A stretch of DNA of 64,000 bases from G963555815 sp965249615 [NCBI: bacterium] (GTDB lineage Bacteria > UBA8248 > JACPRG01): assembly GCA_965249615.1 (NCBI GenBank), contig CBDFMI010000004.1:62001-126000 (forward strand). Direction: 5' to 3'. Below the pieces are notes generated by a model. That model saw only the letters and a list, made by a program, of their open reading frames with translations. It did no database searches and was not told where the DNA came from. Positions 25,847-34,966 of this stretch are shown here, in pieces (positions within the stretch are counted from its first letter, which is position 1; every line of letters starts with the position of its first letter). A program made the translations under genes and the position numbers.

Positions 25847-28114
25847 TTGAACAACCGCCAGGGCCGACTTAAGGCGTTAGGGATTCTGTGCTTCCTCCTT
25901 CTCTTTGCCTCCCCGGCCTTCGATCAACAGCCCACCATCCGGGTCAAAGCCATCGAAATCCAGGGCCAGCGGCGCGTCGAAGAGTCCACCATCCGCTTCT
26001 ACATTGGCACCCGGGTGGGGGACCCCTTCTCCGTCTCTCGGCTCCGCGACGACATCAAGAAGATCTACGATCTTGGCTTCTTTCGCGACGTTAAGGTGGA
26101 CGTGGATCCCTTCGAGGGGGGCTTGCGCGTCGTCTTCATCGTGGAGGAAGAACCCACCGTCGCCGCCGTTCGCATCACGGGCAATATAGAGGTCGAGGAC
26201 GAGGATCTGAGAGAGAAGACGACGGTGGCGGTCCAATCGATTCTCAACCCCGACACCCTCACGGAAACTGTCCAAAACATGCGGAGTCTTTACCAGCAAG
26301 AGGGGTACTATTTTGTCCGCATCGAATCCATCGTGGAGGAGACGACGGCGAACCAGGTGAATGTAGAGTTTCGGATCGCGGAGGGACAGAAGGTTTCCAT
26401 CGTCGACATTGAATTCGAGGGCAACCAGGCCTTCAGCGACAAGAAGCTGAGGCGGCAGATACAGACGAAGGAACGCTGGTTCCTCTCTTTTTTCACAGAG
26501 ACCGACATCTACCGAGAAGACCAGATCCTGACTGACGCCTTGAGGGTTCAAGCCTTCTATCAGGATAAGGGGTATCTGAGGGTCCAGGTGGGAGAGACCC
26601 GTATTGAGGAGGACCGTGACAAAAACGAGCTTCGGCTCGTGGTCCCTATCCAGGAAGGGGCTCAGTACAGTGTGGGCTCTCTCAGGGCAGAGGGGGACGA
26701 TATTTTCGCCGCGGAGCAGATTCGAAGTCGCCTCACCCTTGAGGAGGGAGAGATCTACGTCCGGTCGAGCCTTCAGCAGGACATCGTGAATCTGACGGAG
26801 GCCTACGCGCAGAGGGGCCACCCCTTTGCCGACATCATCCCCACCACCGAGGTGGACGACGAGGCGCTCGAAGTCCATATCGTCATCACCCCCCGCAAGG
26901 GGCGAAGGGTCTTCGTGGGCCAGGTCGTCATCCGGGGCAACGACTTCACCCGGGACAGGATCGTCCGAAGGCAGGTGAGACTGGAAGAGGGGGCCCTCTA
27001 TGATGGGCAGCAACTCCAGAACACTCGTCGGCGGATCAACAATCTCGGCTTCTTCGAGGAGGTCAAGATCGAGACCAAGCGCGGGGCTTCCGAAGACCTT
27101 CTAGATATCGACGTTGAGTTGAAGGAGAAACCGACGGGGGCCGTCAGCGGCGGTTTGGGCTTTAGCAGCCGGGCCAAGTTGATCGTCTTCGGAGAGATCC
27201 GAGAAACTAACCTCTTTGGGAGGGGCCAGGCGCTCGCCCTTCGACTGAGCGCTTCCGCCATCGACACAACCGGGACGCTTTCTTTCACCGAGCCCAATTT
27301 CTTTGACACCAACTTCTCCTTTTTCGCAACCGCCTTTGCACAGTCCGAGCAATTTGACAGCTTTGATCGAGACCGTCTGGGTGGTGGCGCGGGTTTCGGC
27401 CGGAGCTTTGGAGAGAACGTCTTTGGCCGCCTCCTATATCAATTAGAGTTCAATGACATTTTCAACCTTCAAGACAACGTTATTCTCGACGTCGAGGACC
27501 AGGAAGGTCAGGTGACGACCAGCAGCATCTTCCCCTCTCTGGTCCGAGACACCACGGACAACCGTTTTCGGCCAACTCGGGGGGCAATCAGCTCTGTGCG
27601 AGGTCAGGTCGCCGGGAAGGCCTATGGAAGCGACGACAATTTCTACAGTATCTTTCTTGAGTACCGCCAGTTCTTCCCTCTTCTGCCGAAGCGGGTGATC
27701 TTCATGGGCCGGGGGCAGGTCGGATATTCCGACGGATTCGGGGGCGATGAGCTCCCCGTCTTTGAGCGTCTCTTTTTGGGGGGTTCCAGGACGGTTCGGG
27801 GGTTCGATTTCCGAGAAGTGGGGCCGAAGGACGCTGAGGACAGGCCTGTTGGAGGAAACGCCTCTCTCTTGTTCAACTTCGAACTCCAGTTTCCCTTCGC
27901 CGCTGGGTTTCGGGCTGTGACTTTCTTTGACATGGGCCAGATCTACGACAAGTCTGGGATCTACGACCTGGGAGAACTCAGGGAGGCTGCCGGGGTGGGT
28001 ATCCGGGTCCTCACCCCCCTGGGTCCTGTCTCTCTCGACTGGGGCTACAAGCTGGACCGCCAGTCAGGGGAGGATGCGAGCGAGTTGCACTTTGCCATTG
28101 GACGGCAATTCTGA
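25847..28114 (+). CDS. bamA: Outer membrane protein assembly factor BamA
   Basis: About 755 residues. A signal peptide (LKALGILCFLLLFASPAFDQQ) is followed by five POTRA domains (about 25-430; repeated (V/I)xxIxxxGNxxxxxxxLrr patterns) and a C-terminal 16-strand barrel domain (GGLGFSSRAKLIVFGEI ... GGSRTVRGFDFREVGP, the VRGF/Y lid-lock motif) ending in the outer-membrane beta-signal with terminal Phe (FAIGRQF). The frame is open back into clpC (25763), but TTG 25847 has GGAG 10 bases upstream and places the signal peptide properly. bamA-skp-lpxD-fabZ-lpxA order is widely conserved in diderms. Confidence 0.96.
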   Translation: MNNRQGRLKALGILCFLLLFASPAFDQQPTIRVKAIEIQGQRRVEESTIRFYIGTRVGDPFSVSRLRDDIKKIYDLGFFRDVKVDVDPFEGGLRVVFIVEEEPTVAAVRITGNIEVEDEDLREKTTVAVQSILNPDTLTETVQNMRSLYQQEGYYFVRIESIVEETTANQVNVEFRIAEGQKVSIVDIEFEGNQAFSDKKLRRQIQTKERWFLSFFTETDIYREDQILTDALRVQAFYQDKGYLRVQVGETRIEEDRDKNELRLVVPIQEGAQYSVGSLRAEGDDIFAAEQIRSRLTLEEGEIYVRSSLQQDIVNLTEAYAQRGHPFADIIPTTEVDDEALEVHIVITPRKGRRVFVGQVVIRGNDFTRDRIVRRQVRLEEGALYDGQQLQNTRRRINNLGFFEEVKIETKRGASEDLLDIDVELKEKPTGAVSGGLGFSSRAKLIVFGEIRETNLFGRGQALALRLSASAIDTTGTLSFTEPNFFDTNFSFFATAFAQSEQFDSFDRDRLGGGAGFGRSFGENVFGRLLYQLEFNDIFNLQDNVILDVEDQEGQVTTSSIFPSLVRDTTDNRFRPTRGAISSVRGQVAGKAYGSDDNFYSIFLEYRQFFPLLPKRVIFMGRGQVGYSDGFGGDELPVFERLFLGGSRTVRGFDFREVGPKDAEDRPVGGNASLLFNFELQFPFAAGFRAVTFFDMGQIYDKSGIYDLGELREAAGVGIRVLTPLGPVSLDWGYKLDRQSGEDASELHFAIGRQF

Positions 28115-28127
28115 GGGGACATTCACG

Positions 28128-28706
28128 ATGATCGGAAAGAAGAGATTGTGGTGGAGCATGGTATTGGGGGTTGTCCTCACCTCACTGCTCGTCGCGCCCG
28201 TTCAGGTCTTCTCACAGGAGATGAAGGTGGGGATCGTGGATCTCCTGCGGGCCCTCAGGGAGTCTGAGGCGGGGAAGGTCGCCTCGGAGTCTCTGAGCGA
28301 ATCGGGCAGGGACTTTCAAACGGAGCTCCAATCGAAGGGCCTTTCTGTCGCGGAACAAGAAGAGGCCCTGAGACAGCAGGCTGCCGAGTTCCAGCAAAAG
28401 CGTCTTCTCTACAGTGAAGACGTTCAGAGGGAGAGGGAGGAGGAACTGCTTCGCCAGCAGCGGGAGGTTCAGCGTCTCAAGGAGGATACGGTCCGACTTC
28501 AAAGAGATGCCGAGGCGGATTTCCGCCTCCAGGAGAACCGCCTGCGCGACCAGGTCCTGGAGGAGATCATGGACGTGATCCTGGCGATCGGTGAACGGGA
28601 GAAGTTCACCGTCATCATCGAACGTAGCCAGGTTCTCTTCTTCGATGGCGAACAACTGGACCTGACAGACCAGGTCATTCAAGAGTACGACAAGACGAAG
28701 CGATGA
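28128..28706 (+). CDS. skp: Periplasmic chaperone Skp/OmpH
   Basis: A 192-residue precursor with a signal peptide (hydrophobic core MVLGVVLTSLLVAPVQVFS, residues 11-29) followed by MKVGIVDLLRAL, the typical Skp beta-strand, and a long charged coiled coil (about 45-165) that forms the tentacle arms of the trimer. It holds unfolded outer-membrane proteins on the way to BamA. ATG 28128 follows GAGGGGAC and comes just after bamA. The end overlaps lpxD in an ATGA. The sequence is low in conservation; the call rests on architecture and neighbours. Confidence 0.9.
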   Translation: MIGKKRLWWSMVLGVVLTSLLVAPVQVFSQEMKVGIVDLLRALRESEAGKVASESLSESGRDFQTELQSKGLSVAEQEEALRQQAAEFQQKRLLYSEDVQREREEELLRQQREVQRLKEDTVRLQRDAEADFRLQENRLRDQVLEEIMDVILAIGEREKFTVIIERSQVLFFDGEQLDLTDQVIQEYDKTKR

Positions 28707-29743
28707 AGGACACTCCCGCTCCCCTCTCTCTTCGTGCCGTCGCCGATCGCGTGGGCGGGCGTCTGGAGGGACCAGAGGACCAGATTGTCCGCGGCGTCTC
28801 GGACCTCGCGGGTGCCGGTCCAGAGGACCTCACCTTTGTGGCCGTGGCCAAATGGCTTGGAGATCTGGCCGGCTCCAAGGCTGGGGCCCTTCTGGTCGCG
28901 GGCGATCTTAAAGTAGACCGACCGGCCGTTCGGGTCGAGGACGCCTACTCGGCCATCATCAACCTCATCGAGTATTTCCACCCGCCAAGGACCCTGGCGC
29001 CCGGGCTGAGCGAGCGGGCGGTTCTGGGAGAGAATGTCCGGATCGGGCGGGACGTCACCCTTGCACCCTACGTGGTGTTGGAGGACGGTGTGGAGGTGGG
29101 CGATGGGGCGGCCCTCTACCCTGGGGTCTTTGTGGGCCGGGACAGCCGGATCGGTCCGGGGGCCGTCGTCTACAGCAACGTCAGTATCTACTGGGGGGTG
29201 GAGATCGGGGCCCGGGTCATCATTCACAGCGGCACCACCATTGGCAGCGATGGCTATGGGTATCGACCCCAGCCCGATGGGACCCACCGTAAGTTTCCCC
29301 AGGTCGGAAGCGTCGTGGTGGAAGACGACGTGGAGATCGGTGCCAACGTGACCATCGACCGCGCGGCCCTCGGCGTCACCCGGATCGGGCGTGGGACCAA
29401 AGTGGACAATTTGGTCCACATCGCCCATAACGTAGAGGTCGGCCCAAACAGTCTCCTCCTCGGTCAGGTGGGGATCGCCGGCAGCTGCTCCCTGGGCGAA
29501 GGCGTGACCCTGGGAGGACAGGTGGGGGTCGGCGAGCGGGTCCGAGTCGGAGATCGGGCCATTGTTACCTCTGGGGGAGGGGTTATCGAGGACCTCCCCG
29601 GGGGGAAGGTCTATACTGGATATCCTGTGCTCCCCCACCTGGAACAAGGCCGGCTCCAGGTGGGCCTGAAACGCCTGCCTGGGCTTTTCAAGACGGTCCG
29701 GGAGCTTTTGGCCAGGGTTGAGTCCCTCGAGCGGAATCGTTGA
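28703..29743 (+). CDS. lpxD: UDP-3-O-acylglucosamine N-acyltransferase
   Basis: A 346-residue enzyme for the third step of lipid A synthesis, transferring a hydroxyacyl chain to the 2-amino group. A uridine-binding N-terminal domain (about 1-100) precedes left-handed beta-helix hexapeptide repeats (about 105-300), with the catalytic His in [10 protein letters not shown] (about residue 240) and the [24 protein letters not shown] stretch diagnostic of LpxD. The C-terminal helix ([22 protein letters not shown]) is also typical. It overlaps skp by four bases and fabZ by one. Confidence 0.97.
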   Translation: MKDTPAPLSLRAVADRVGGRLEGPEDQIVRGVSDLAGAGPEDLTFVAVAKWLGDLAGSKAGALLVAGDLKVDRPAVRVEDAYSAIINLIEYFHPPRTLAPGLSERAVLGENVRIGRDVTLAPYVVLEDGVEVGDGAALYPGVFVGRDSRIGPGAVVYSNVSIYWGVEIGARVIIHSGTTIGSDGYGYRPQPDGTHRKFPQVGSVVVEDDVEIGANVTIDRAALGVTRIGRGTKVDNLVHIAHNVEVGPNSLLLGQVGIAGSCSLGEGVTLGGQVGVGERVRVGDRAIVTSGGGVIEDLPGGKVYTGYPVLPHLEQGRLQVGLKRLPGLFKTVRELLARVESLERNR

Positions 29744-30195
29744 TGGGTGAAGCCCTAGACCGAGAGACCATCGAGGGCCTGGTTGCCCTCCTCCCACACC
29801 GATATCCTTTCCTGCTGGTCGATCGGGTCCTGGAAATTGAGCCCGACAAGCGCATCGTGGGGCTCAAGAACGTCACTCGCAACGAGCCTTTTTTTCCGGG
29901 CCACTTCCCAGGTTATCCCGTGATGCCCGGGGTCCTCATCATTGAGGCCATGATCCAGGTGGCCGGGATCCTGGCAGCGCACTCCACAAACAAGGGTGGT
30001 CGGGTTTCCTTCTTCACAGGTATTGACCGGGCCCGCTTTCGCCAGCAGGTACTCCCGGGGGACCAGCTTCGGATCGAGGTGGATGTCCTCAGACGTGGAG
30101 ATCGCTTCTGGCGCTTTAAGGTGGTGGCCATGGTGGACGGCAAGGTGGTGGCGGAGGCCGATCTTCAGGCCATCATTGGCCCCAAACTGCCCTGA
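29743..30195 (+). CDS. fabZ: 3-hydroxyacyl-ACP dehydratase FabZ
   Basis: A 150-residue hot-dog fold dehydratase that removes water from 3-hydroxyacyl-ACP. It draws on the same 3-hydroxyacyl-ACP pool as LpxA and LpxD and so balances phospholipid and lipid A synthesis. Catalytic His lies in the [12 protein letters not shown] stretch (preceded by PF) and Glu in [20 protein letters not shown] is the family N-terminus. ATG 29743 uses the A of the lpxD stop TGA; a TTG three bases earlier is also possible. Confidence 0.97.
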   Translation: MGEALDRETIEGLVALLPHRYPFLLVDRVLEIEPDKRIVGLKNVTRNEPFFPGHFPGYPVMPGVLIIEAMIQVAGILAAHSTNKGGRVSFFTGIDRARFRQQVLPGDQLRIEVDVLRRGDRFWRFKVVAMVDGKVVAEADLQAIIGPKLP

Positions 30196-30206
30196 TTTGG
30201 ACTCCC

Positions 30207-30983
30207 GTGGACCTTCTCATACACCCAACAGCCGTTGTTTCCTCTGAGGCCAACCTCGCCGAAGAGGTGGAGGTGGGGCCCTATGTGGTGATTGGGGCGG
30301 AGGTCTCTCTCGGGCGGGGCACCCGGGTGGGCCCTCACGCCGTGATTGACGGCTGGACGACAGTGGGTGAGGGGTGTAGGATTGGCGCCGGTGCTGTCAT
30401 TGGGACCCCACCTCAGGACGCGGATTATCGGGGTGAGCGCTCCTATGTCCAAATCGGGAATGAAAGCGTCATTCGCGAGTATGTGACCATCCATCGTGCC
30501 ACCGGTGAGGAGGAAGTGACCCGAATTGGCAACGAGACCTATCTGATGGCCTATTCCCATGTGGGCCATAACTGCAAGGTTGGCGACGGCGTCGTCCTGA
30601 CGAATTACGTGGGCCTCTCGGGCCATGTCGAGGTAGAGGAAAAAGCCGTTCTCTCGGCATACGTGGGACTCCACCAGTTCGTCAAGATTGGGACCCTCTC
30701 CCTGGTGGGGGGCTTCTCGGGCATTCGAAAGGATGTTCCTCCCTATACCATCGTGGAGGGGCACACTCCCCGGGTCCGGGGGTTGAACACCGTCGGCCTG
30801 CGCCGAAACGGGGTCTCTACGCAGGCAAGGGGCGCCCTCAAGACCGCCCTTCACTTCCTTTTGGAATCCAATCTCACCGTCAAGGAAGCCGTGGAGCGCA
30901 TTCGGCAAGAAGTTCCTCGAGGCCCGGAGGTTGATCACCTGGTAGAATTCGTGGAGCGGTCAAAGCGCGGGATCCATCGCTAA
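30207..30983 (+). CDS. lpxA: Acyl-ACP--UDP-N-acetylglucosamine O-acyltransferase
   Basis: A 258-residue first enzyme of lipid A synthesis. Hexapeptide-repeat beta-helix (about 5-190) with the catalytic His in YSHVGHNC (about residue 120) and the LSGHVEVEEKAVLSAYVGLHQFVKIG stretch, and a C-terminal helical domain. GTG start. The N-terminal IHPTAVVSSEANLAEEVEVGPY is standard. The next gene encodes a Gfo/Idh/MocA oxidoreductase like GnnA, so the natural substrate could be the 3-amino variant UDP-GlcNAc3N rather than UDP-GlcNAc; the sequence alone does not decide this. Confidence 0.96.
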   Translation: MDLLIHPTAVVSSEANLAEEVEVGPYVVIGAEVSLGRGTRVGPHAVIDGWTTVGEGCRIGAGAVIGTPPQDADYRGERSYVQIGNESVIREYVTIHRATGEEEVTRIGNETYLMAYSHVGHNCKVGDGVVLTNYVGLSGHVEVEEKAVLSAYVGLHQFVKIGTLSLVGGFSGIRKDVPPYTIVEGHTPRVRGLNTVGLRRNGVSTQARGALKTALHFLLESNLTVKEAVERIRQEVPRGPEVDHLVEFVERSKRGIHR

Positions 30984-31006
30984 GGCCGATGGGGGATGAC
31001 TGAGGT

Positions 31007-31987
31007 ATGAGTTCGGGAACAAGGATGCGGGCGGGAGTAGTTGGGGTAGGCCACATGGGGCGTTACCACGTGGGGGTCTACTCTGATCTCCCTGAGGTGG
31101 ACCTGGTGTCGGTGGTGGATCTCGACAAAGACCGGGCCCAGGCCATCGCCAAACAGTATGAGACCCAGGCCGCCACGGATTACCGGGAGATCATGGACCA
31201 GGTCGATGTCGTAAGCGTCGCCGTTCCGACTCATCTTCACTTCCAAGTGGCCCGGGACTTCCTTGAGGCGGGGATCCACGTCCTCCTGGAGAAACCCGCC
31301 GCCCCCACCCTGGCTGAGGCCGAGACCCTCTTTAAGCTTGCTCAGGAAAAGGGCCGCGTGCTTCAGATCGGCCATGTAGAGAGATTCAACGGGGCCGTCC
31401 AAGAGCTGAAGAAGATCGTTCGAGACCCCATCCTCATCGACTGTCGGCGGATGGGGCCCTTTGAGCCTCGGGTACAGGCGGATGGGGTGGTCCTTGACCT
31501 CATGATCCATGACCTGGACATTGTCCTCAGTTTGGTGAACGCGCCCGTCCGAAGCTGTCGTGCGACCGGTACGAGGGTGTTTTCGTCGCGGGAGGACGTG
31601 GCCAACGTTTCTCTCACCTTCGAGACCGGCTGCATCGCCGTCCTGACGGCCAGCCGAGTTACCCAGGAGAAGGTTCGCACGCTCGCCGTCACGCAGAAGG
31701 ACGCCTACATCGTGCTGGATTATGCCAACCAGGACATCCATATCCACCGGCAGGCCTCCTCTGAGCACGTCCTGACCCATGAAGAACTCCGCTATAAGCA
31801 GGGGTCCCTCATCGAACGCATCTTTGTGCATAAGGACAATCCCCTGAAGCTGGAGATCCGTGCTCTCCTCAACGCCGCTGCCAATGGCCTTGGGCGTAAC
31901 GCCTCCTATGACGGAGAGATCCTCTCCCTTAAGTTGGCCCTCCAGGTCCTGTCTGAGCTGGAGGACCAAGGGATGGCCCCGCCCTGA
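31007..31987 (+). CDS. Gfo/Idh/MocA oxidoreductase, GnnA-like
   Basis: A 326-residue NAD(P)-dependent dehydrogenase. The N-terminal Rossmann fold shows GVVGVGHMGRYHVGVY (about 6-21), VVDLDKDRAQAIA, and the family signature EKPAAPTLAEAE (about 94-105); the C-terminal alpha/beta domain carries the substrate site. It lies 23 bases after lpxA, the place held by gnnA in Acidithiobacillus ferrooxidans, where GnnA oxidises C3 of UDP-GlcNAc before GnnB transaminates it to make 2,3-diamino lipid A. No GnnB-like aminotransferase is in the window, so the role is inference; an unrelated sugar dehydrogenase is possible. Confidence 0.85.
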   Translation: MSSGTRMRAGVVGVGHMGRYHVGVYSDLPEVDLVSVVDLDKDRAQAIAKQYETQAATDYREIMDQVDVVSVAVPTHLHFQVARDFLEAGIHVLLEKPAAPTLAEAETLFKLAQEKGRVLQIGHVERFNGAVQELKKIVRDPILIDCRRMGPFEPRVQADGVVLDLMIHDLDIVLSLVNAPVRSCRATGTRVFSSREDVANVSLTFETGCIAVLTASRVTQEKVRTLAVTQKDAYIVLDYANQDIHIHRQASSEHVLTHEELRYKQGSLIERIFVHKDNPLKLEIRALLNAAANGLGRNASYDGEILSLKLALQVLSELEDQGMAPP

Positions 31988-32144
31988 AAAGGGGAGACAG
32001 GCGGCCCCGATTGCCATGCATCTGCGACGCTCACCTCATACAGATCCCGGCCTTGGACCTTTCTTCTTTCCCGATGAAGAAAAAGACGCATCGGCCTCAC
32101 GGCCTTCTTCGTAGTCGTCTGAGAGTCGACCAGAGGGTGCATTG

Positions 32145-32972
32145 ATGGGCGGAACACGTCTTGGGCTCATCGCCGGCGAAGGGCGCCTGCCCGAGATCCT
32201 CCTGGACGCCCTCTGCCAGCAAGGACGCGAGGTGGCCACCATCGCCTTCTCCGACGAGACGGCGTCTGCCCTGGCCCCTTCGTCGGTGTCGCTGCTCCGG
32301 TGCGGTGTCGCCGAAGTGGGGAAGATTATGGGTTTTCTCAAGGCCCAAGAGGCTAAAGACGTCCTGATGGTCGGAAAGGTCGACAAGGCCCTCTTGTATC
32401 GAGAGCCCAAGTTTGACTGGCGGGCAGTCAAGCTGGCTTTCCGCCTGCAGGACTGGCGGGACGACTCTCTCATGGCGGCCTTTGTGGCGGAGATGGAGCG
32501 CGAGGGGCTTAAAGTCCTCGCCCAGATGGATTTCCTGAAAGATCTTCTGGCCCCATCGGGGGTCCTCTCAAGTCGCCAGCCGACCGAAAAGGAGATGTCT
32601 GACCTGCGATTCGGCTTTGAGATGGCCAAAGGAATCGCCGGGCTCGATATCGGGCAGACGGTCGTGGTGAAGGAAAAGACCATTGTGGCCGTGGAGGCCA
32701 TGGAGGGGACGGACGAGACCATCCGCCGAGGTTGCCAGTTGGGGGGCAAGGGGGTAGTGGCCGTCAAGGTGAGCAAACCCAGGCAGGACCCCCGCTTCGA
32801 TGTCCCCGTTGTCGGAGAAGAAACCCTTCGTGTCCTGGCCGAAGGGGGCGGGTCCGCCCTGGGGGTGGAGGCGGGGAGGACCCTGGTGGTGGACCTCGAC
32901 GTTCTCAAGGCCCGGGCGCAAAAGGCTAATATCACCCTTGTGGCCCTGGAGGGTCCCTCATCGAAATCTTGA
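32145..32972 (+). CDS. lpxI: UDP-2,3-diacylglucosamine pyrophosphatase LpxI
   Basis: A 275-residue LpxI (DUF1009) enzyme that makes lipid X from UDP-2,3-diacylglucosamine, an unrelated alternative to LpxH. Family features: N-terminal LGLIAGEGRLPEILLDA, the KAL(L)-Y stretch of the first domain, LQMD-like LAQMDFLKDLLAPSGVLS, and the C-terminal DIGQTVVVKEKTIVAVEAMEGTDETIRR followed by VKVSKPRQDPRFDVPVVG, where the catalytic Asp lies. ATG 32145 is three bases after an in-frame TTG; AGAGGG is upstream. About 155 bases separate it from the oxidoreductase; it overlaps lpxB. Confidence 0.95.
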   Translation: MGGTRLGLIAGEGRLPEILLDALCQQGREVATIAFSDETASALAPSSVSLLRCGVAEVGKIMGFLKAQEAKDVLMVGKVDKALLYREPKFDWRAVKLAFRLQDWRDDSLMAAFVAEMEREGLKVLAQMDFLKDLLAPSGVLSSRQPTEKEMSDLRFGFEMAKGIAGLDIGQTVVVKEKTIVAVEAMEGTDETIRRGCQLGGKGVVAVKVSKPRQDPRFDVPVVGEETLRVLAEGGGSALGVEAGRTLVVDLDVLKARAQKANITLVALEGPSSKS

Positions 32973-34081
32973 TGGTGGCAGGCGAGGCCTCAGGGGATGC
33001 CCACGGAGGCCAGCTGGCCAACGCCCTGCGCGCGCTTCAGCCGGGCCTTCGTCTGTCAGGCGTCGGCGGACCGAATATGCGCAAAGCTGGGGTTGAGACC
33101 TGGTGGGACGTGTCCTCACTGGAGGCCATCGGCACGGAGGCCCTTCGCCGGCTTCCAGAGCTGCGCCGTGTGAAGAGAAAAATCCTCAGAGAGGTCAGAG
33201 GGAGACGCCCGGCGGCGGCCGTCCTCATTGACTATCCCGGATTCAACCTCCACTTGGCAAAACACCTGAACCGTCTGGGGGTTCCCGTCTACTATTTCAT
33301 CGCCCCTCAGCTCTGGGCCTGGGGCGCTTGGCGGGCGAGAAGGTTGGCCCGGTGTGTGAACCTCCTCCTCGTTATTCTCCCCTTCGAGGAGGGCTACTTC
33401 CGCTCCCAAGGAATTGACACCCTCTTCGTGGGACATCCGCTGATGGATCGGCCGGCCGATCCATCAGCGGAGGAGAGCCGATCCCGGCTTGGCCTGAAGG
33501 AGTCCGGGCCAGTCATCGCCCTGCTGCCCGGAAGCCGCCGTCGGGAAGTTTCAGTCCTGTTGCCGACCATGGTCAAGGCGGCCCGGACGCTTCTGGAGTC
33601 CTGGCCCGGGGCGCAATTTCTTCTGCCAGTGGCCGATGTCCTGGAGCCTGAGTGGGTCCATGGGTTTGTCGGGGATTTTCCAGTCAGGTTGACCCGGGGA
33701 ACCTCGGAGGTCTTGGCGGCCTCCGATGCGGCCATCACGGCCTCTGGGACGGCCACCCTGGAGGCGGGCCTCCAGGGTGTTCCGATGGTGATCGTCTACA
33801 AGATCCAAATCCCTTGGGCCAGTTATCCCTTGATGCGCTTTATCATAAAATGCCCGTCTATCGGCCTCATCAATCTTCTGGCGGGGGAGCGCCTGGTGCC
33901 GGAGCTCCTGCAAGATAAGGTGACCCCGGAGCGTATTGTCAGGGAGGTCCGGCGGGCCGTAGAGGACCAGGACTACCGAGCAAGGGTGAAGGCCCGCATG
34001 AGGGAGATTCGGGAAAACCTGGGGGAACCGGGGGCTTTTGAGCGGGCTGCCCGTGCTATCCTTTCTCACCTGAGCGCATGA
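32969..34081 (+). CDS. lpxB: Lipid A disaccharide synthase
   Basis: A GT19 glycosyltransferase joining lipid X and UDP-diacylglucosamine. Typical stretches: AGEASGDAHGGQL, IDYPGFNLHLAKHL, YFIAPQLWAWGAWRARRL, PFEEGYFRSQGI, GHPLMD, LLPGSRRREV and ASGTATLEAGLQGVPMVIVYK. About 370 residues. The N-terminus is unusual: the usual first strand (M-x-I-x-x-x-AGEASGD) continues upstream here as LIEILMVAGEASGD with no standard start codon, so TTG 32969 or ATG 32972 gives a protein about four residues short, unless an ATC codon is used. The end overlaps the next gene by four bases. Confidence 0.95.
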   Translation: MMVAGEASGDAHGGQLANALRALQPGLRLSGVGGPNMRKAGVETWWDVSSLEAIGTEALRRLPELRRVKRKILREVRGRRPAAAVLIDYPGFNLHLAKHLNRLGVPVYYFIAPQLWAWGAWRARRLARCVNLLLVILPFEEGYFRSQGIDTLFVGHPLMDRPADPSAEESRSRLGLKESGPVIALLPGSRRREVSVLLPTMVKAARTLLESWPGAQFLLPVADVLEPEWVHGFVGDFPVRLTRGTSEVLAASDAAITASGTATLEAGLQGVPMVIVYKIQIPWASYPLMRFIIKCPSIGLINLLAGERLVPELLQDKVTPERIVREVRRAVEDQDYRARVKARMREIRENLGEPGAFERAARAILSHLSA

Positions 34082-34782
34082 CCAATCGGGTCCCTCAAGA
34101 AGGGACGGTGGGAGAACGTCTAGTGCGGTTTGCCTTGCGGGACATGCTGGCACCTCTCGTGGCCCTTGGGACTCTCCTTTTGTGCGCGACCCTTCGCCGG
34201 GAGATCCTCCACAAAGACCGAGAGGAGAGTGTGAAGCGCCGAGAGAGCGGCGTGATCTACTCCCTTTGGCACGGGCGGATGTTCTTTCCGATCTATTATT
34301 TCCGAGGGCTCAGGGTGAGCATCCTTGCAAGCCAGAGCCGGGATGGGGAACTCATCACGGGGGTTCTTCAGATCCTTGGCCAGAAGGTCATCCGGGGGTC
34401 CAGTAGCCGCGGCGGGGCCAGGGCCCTGGTGGAGCTTCGCCGCCGCCTGGAGGCGGGTCAGGACGTGGCCCTCACCCCCGATGGTCCCCGCGGTCCCCGC
34501 CATCGCGTCCAGCCTGGGATCATCGACCTGGCGAGCAGGACCGGCGCCCCTATCCTCCCTGTCGCGTTCGGGGCCTCGAGGGAAAAAACCTTCCAAAGCT
34601 GGGACCGCTTCTGTCTTCCTCTTCCTTTCAGCCGGGTGGCCCTTGTCTTCGGCCCCCCCATGGAGGTGGCCGGAGATCTATCCAAGGCGGCCCTGGAGAA
34701 AAAACGAAGGGAGCTGGAGACGGCCATGGAGTGGACAACCCAGGCCGCCGACGCGGCCGCTCTCTCCCGCAGAACCTCCTAA
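34078..34782 (+). CDS. DUF374 lysophospholipid acyltransferase-family protein
   Basis: A 234-residue protein of the DUF374/LPLAT family, common in LPS loci of delta-proteobacteria and relatives. It shows one N-terminal hydrophobic segment (about 19-36), the acyltransferase-like block SLWHGRMFFPIYYF (His of the HxxxxD-type motif), SQSRDGELITGVL, RGSSSRGGARAL and TPDGPRGPRHRVQPGIIDLA. It may acylate the lipid A precursor late, in place of LpxL/LpxM, which are absent here; this is inference from family and position. It overlaps lpxB, and kdtA follows about 185 bases later. Confidence 0.88.
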   Translation: MTNRVPQEGTVGERLVRFALRDMLAPLVALGTLLLCATLRREILHKDREESVKRRESGVIYSLWHGRMFFPIYYFRGLRVSILASQSRDGELITGVLQILGQKVIRGSSSRGGARALVELRRRLEAGQDVALTPDGPRGPRHRVQPGIIDLASRTGAPILPVAFGASREKTFQSWDRFCLPLPFSRVALVFGPPMEVAGDLSKAALEKKRRELETAMEWTTQAADAAALSRRTS

Positions 34783-34966
34783 ATCCCTTTGGCCTCCGGG
34801 AATATCAAGAGCCATCTGGACCTTCAAGGCGGATCTCTGCTGGGGCAGGGGGGTCCCAAGTGGAGTTTCGCCGCTTAGCGCTTGGGGTATATTGGATAGG
34901 GTCTATTCTGAGGTTGCCTTCCATAGGGATCCGGGGAAGGCGGCGTTTTTCGGCGAAGGGAGATCG

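Noticed and set aside
31988-32144. Gap between the GnnA-like gene and lpxI as a possible small gene or riboswitch
   Set aside because: No start, ribosome site or conserved aptamer pattern found; only a weak TTCTTC/GAAGAA inverted repeat without a T-run.
34325-34966. N-terminal extension of kdtA inside the DUF374 gene
   Set aside because: Residues before 34967 are frame-shifted shadow of the acyltransferase; kdtA family sequence starts at the membrane helix after GTG 34967.
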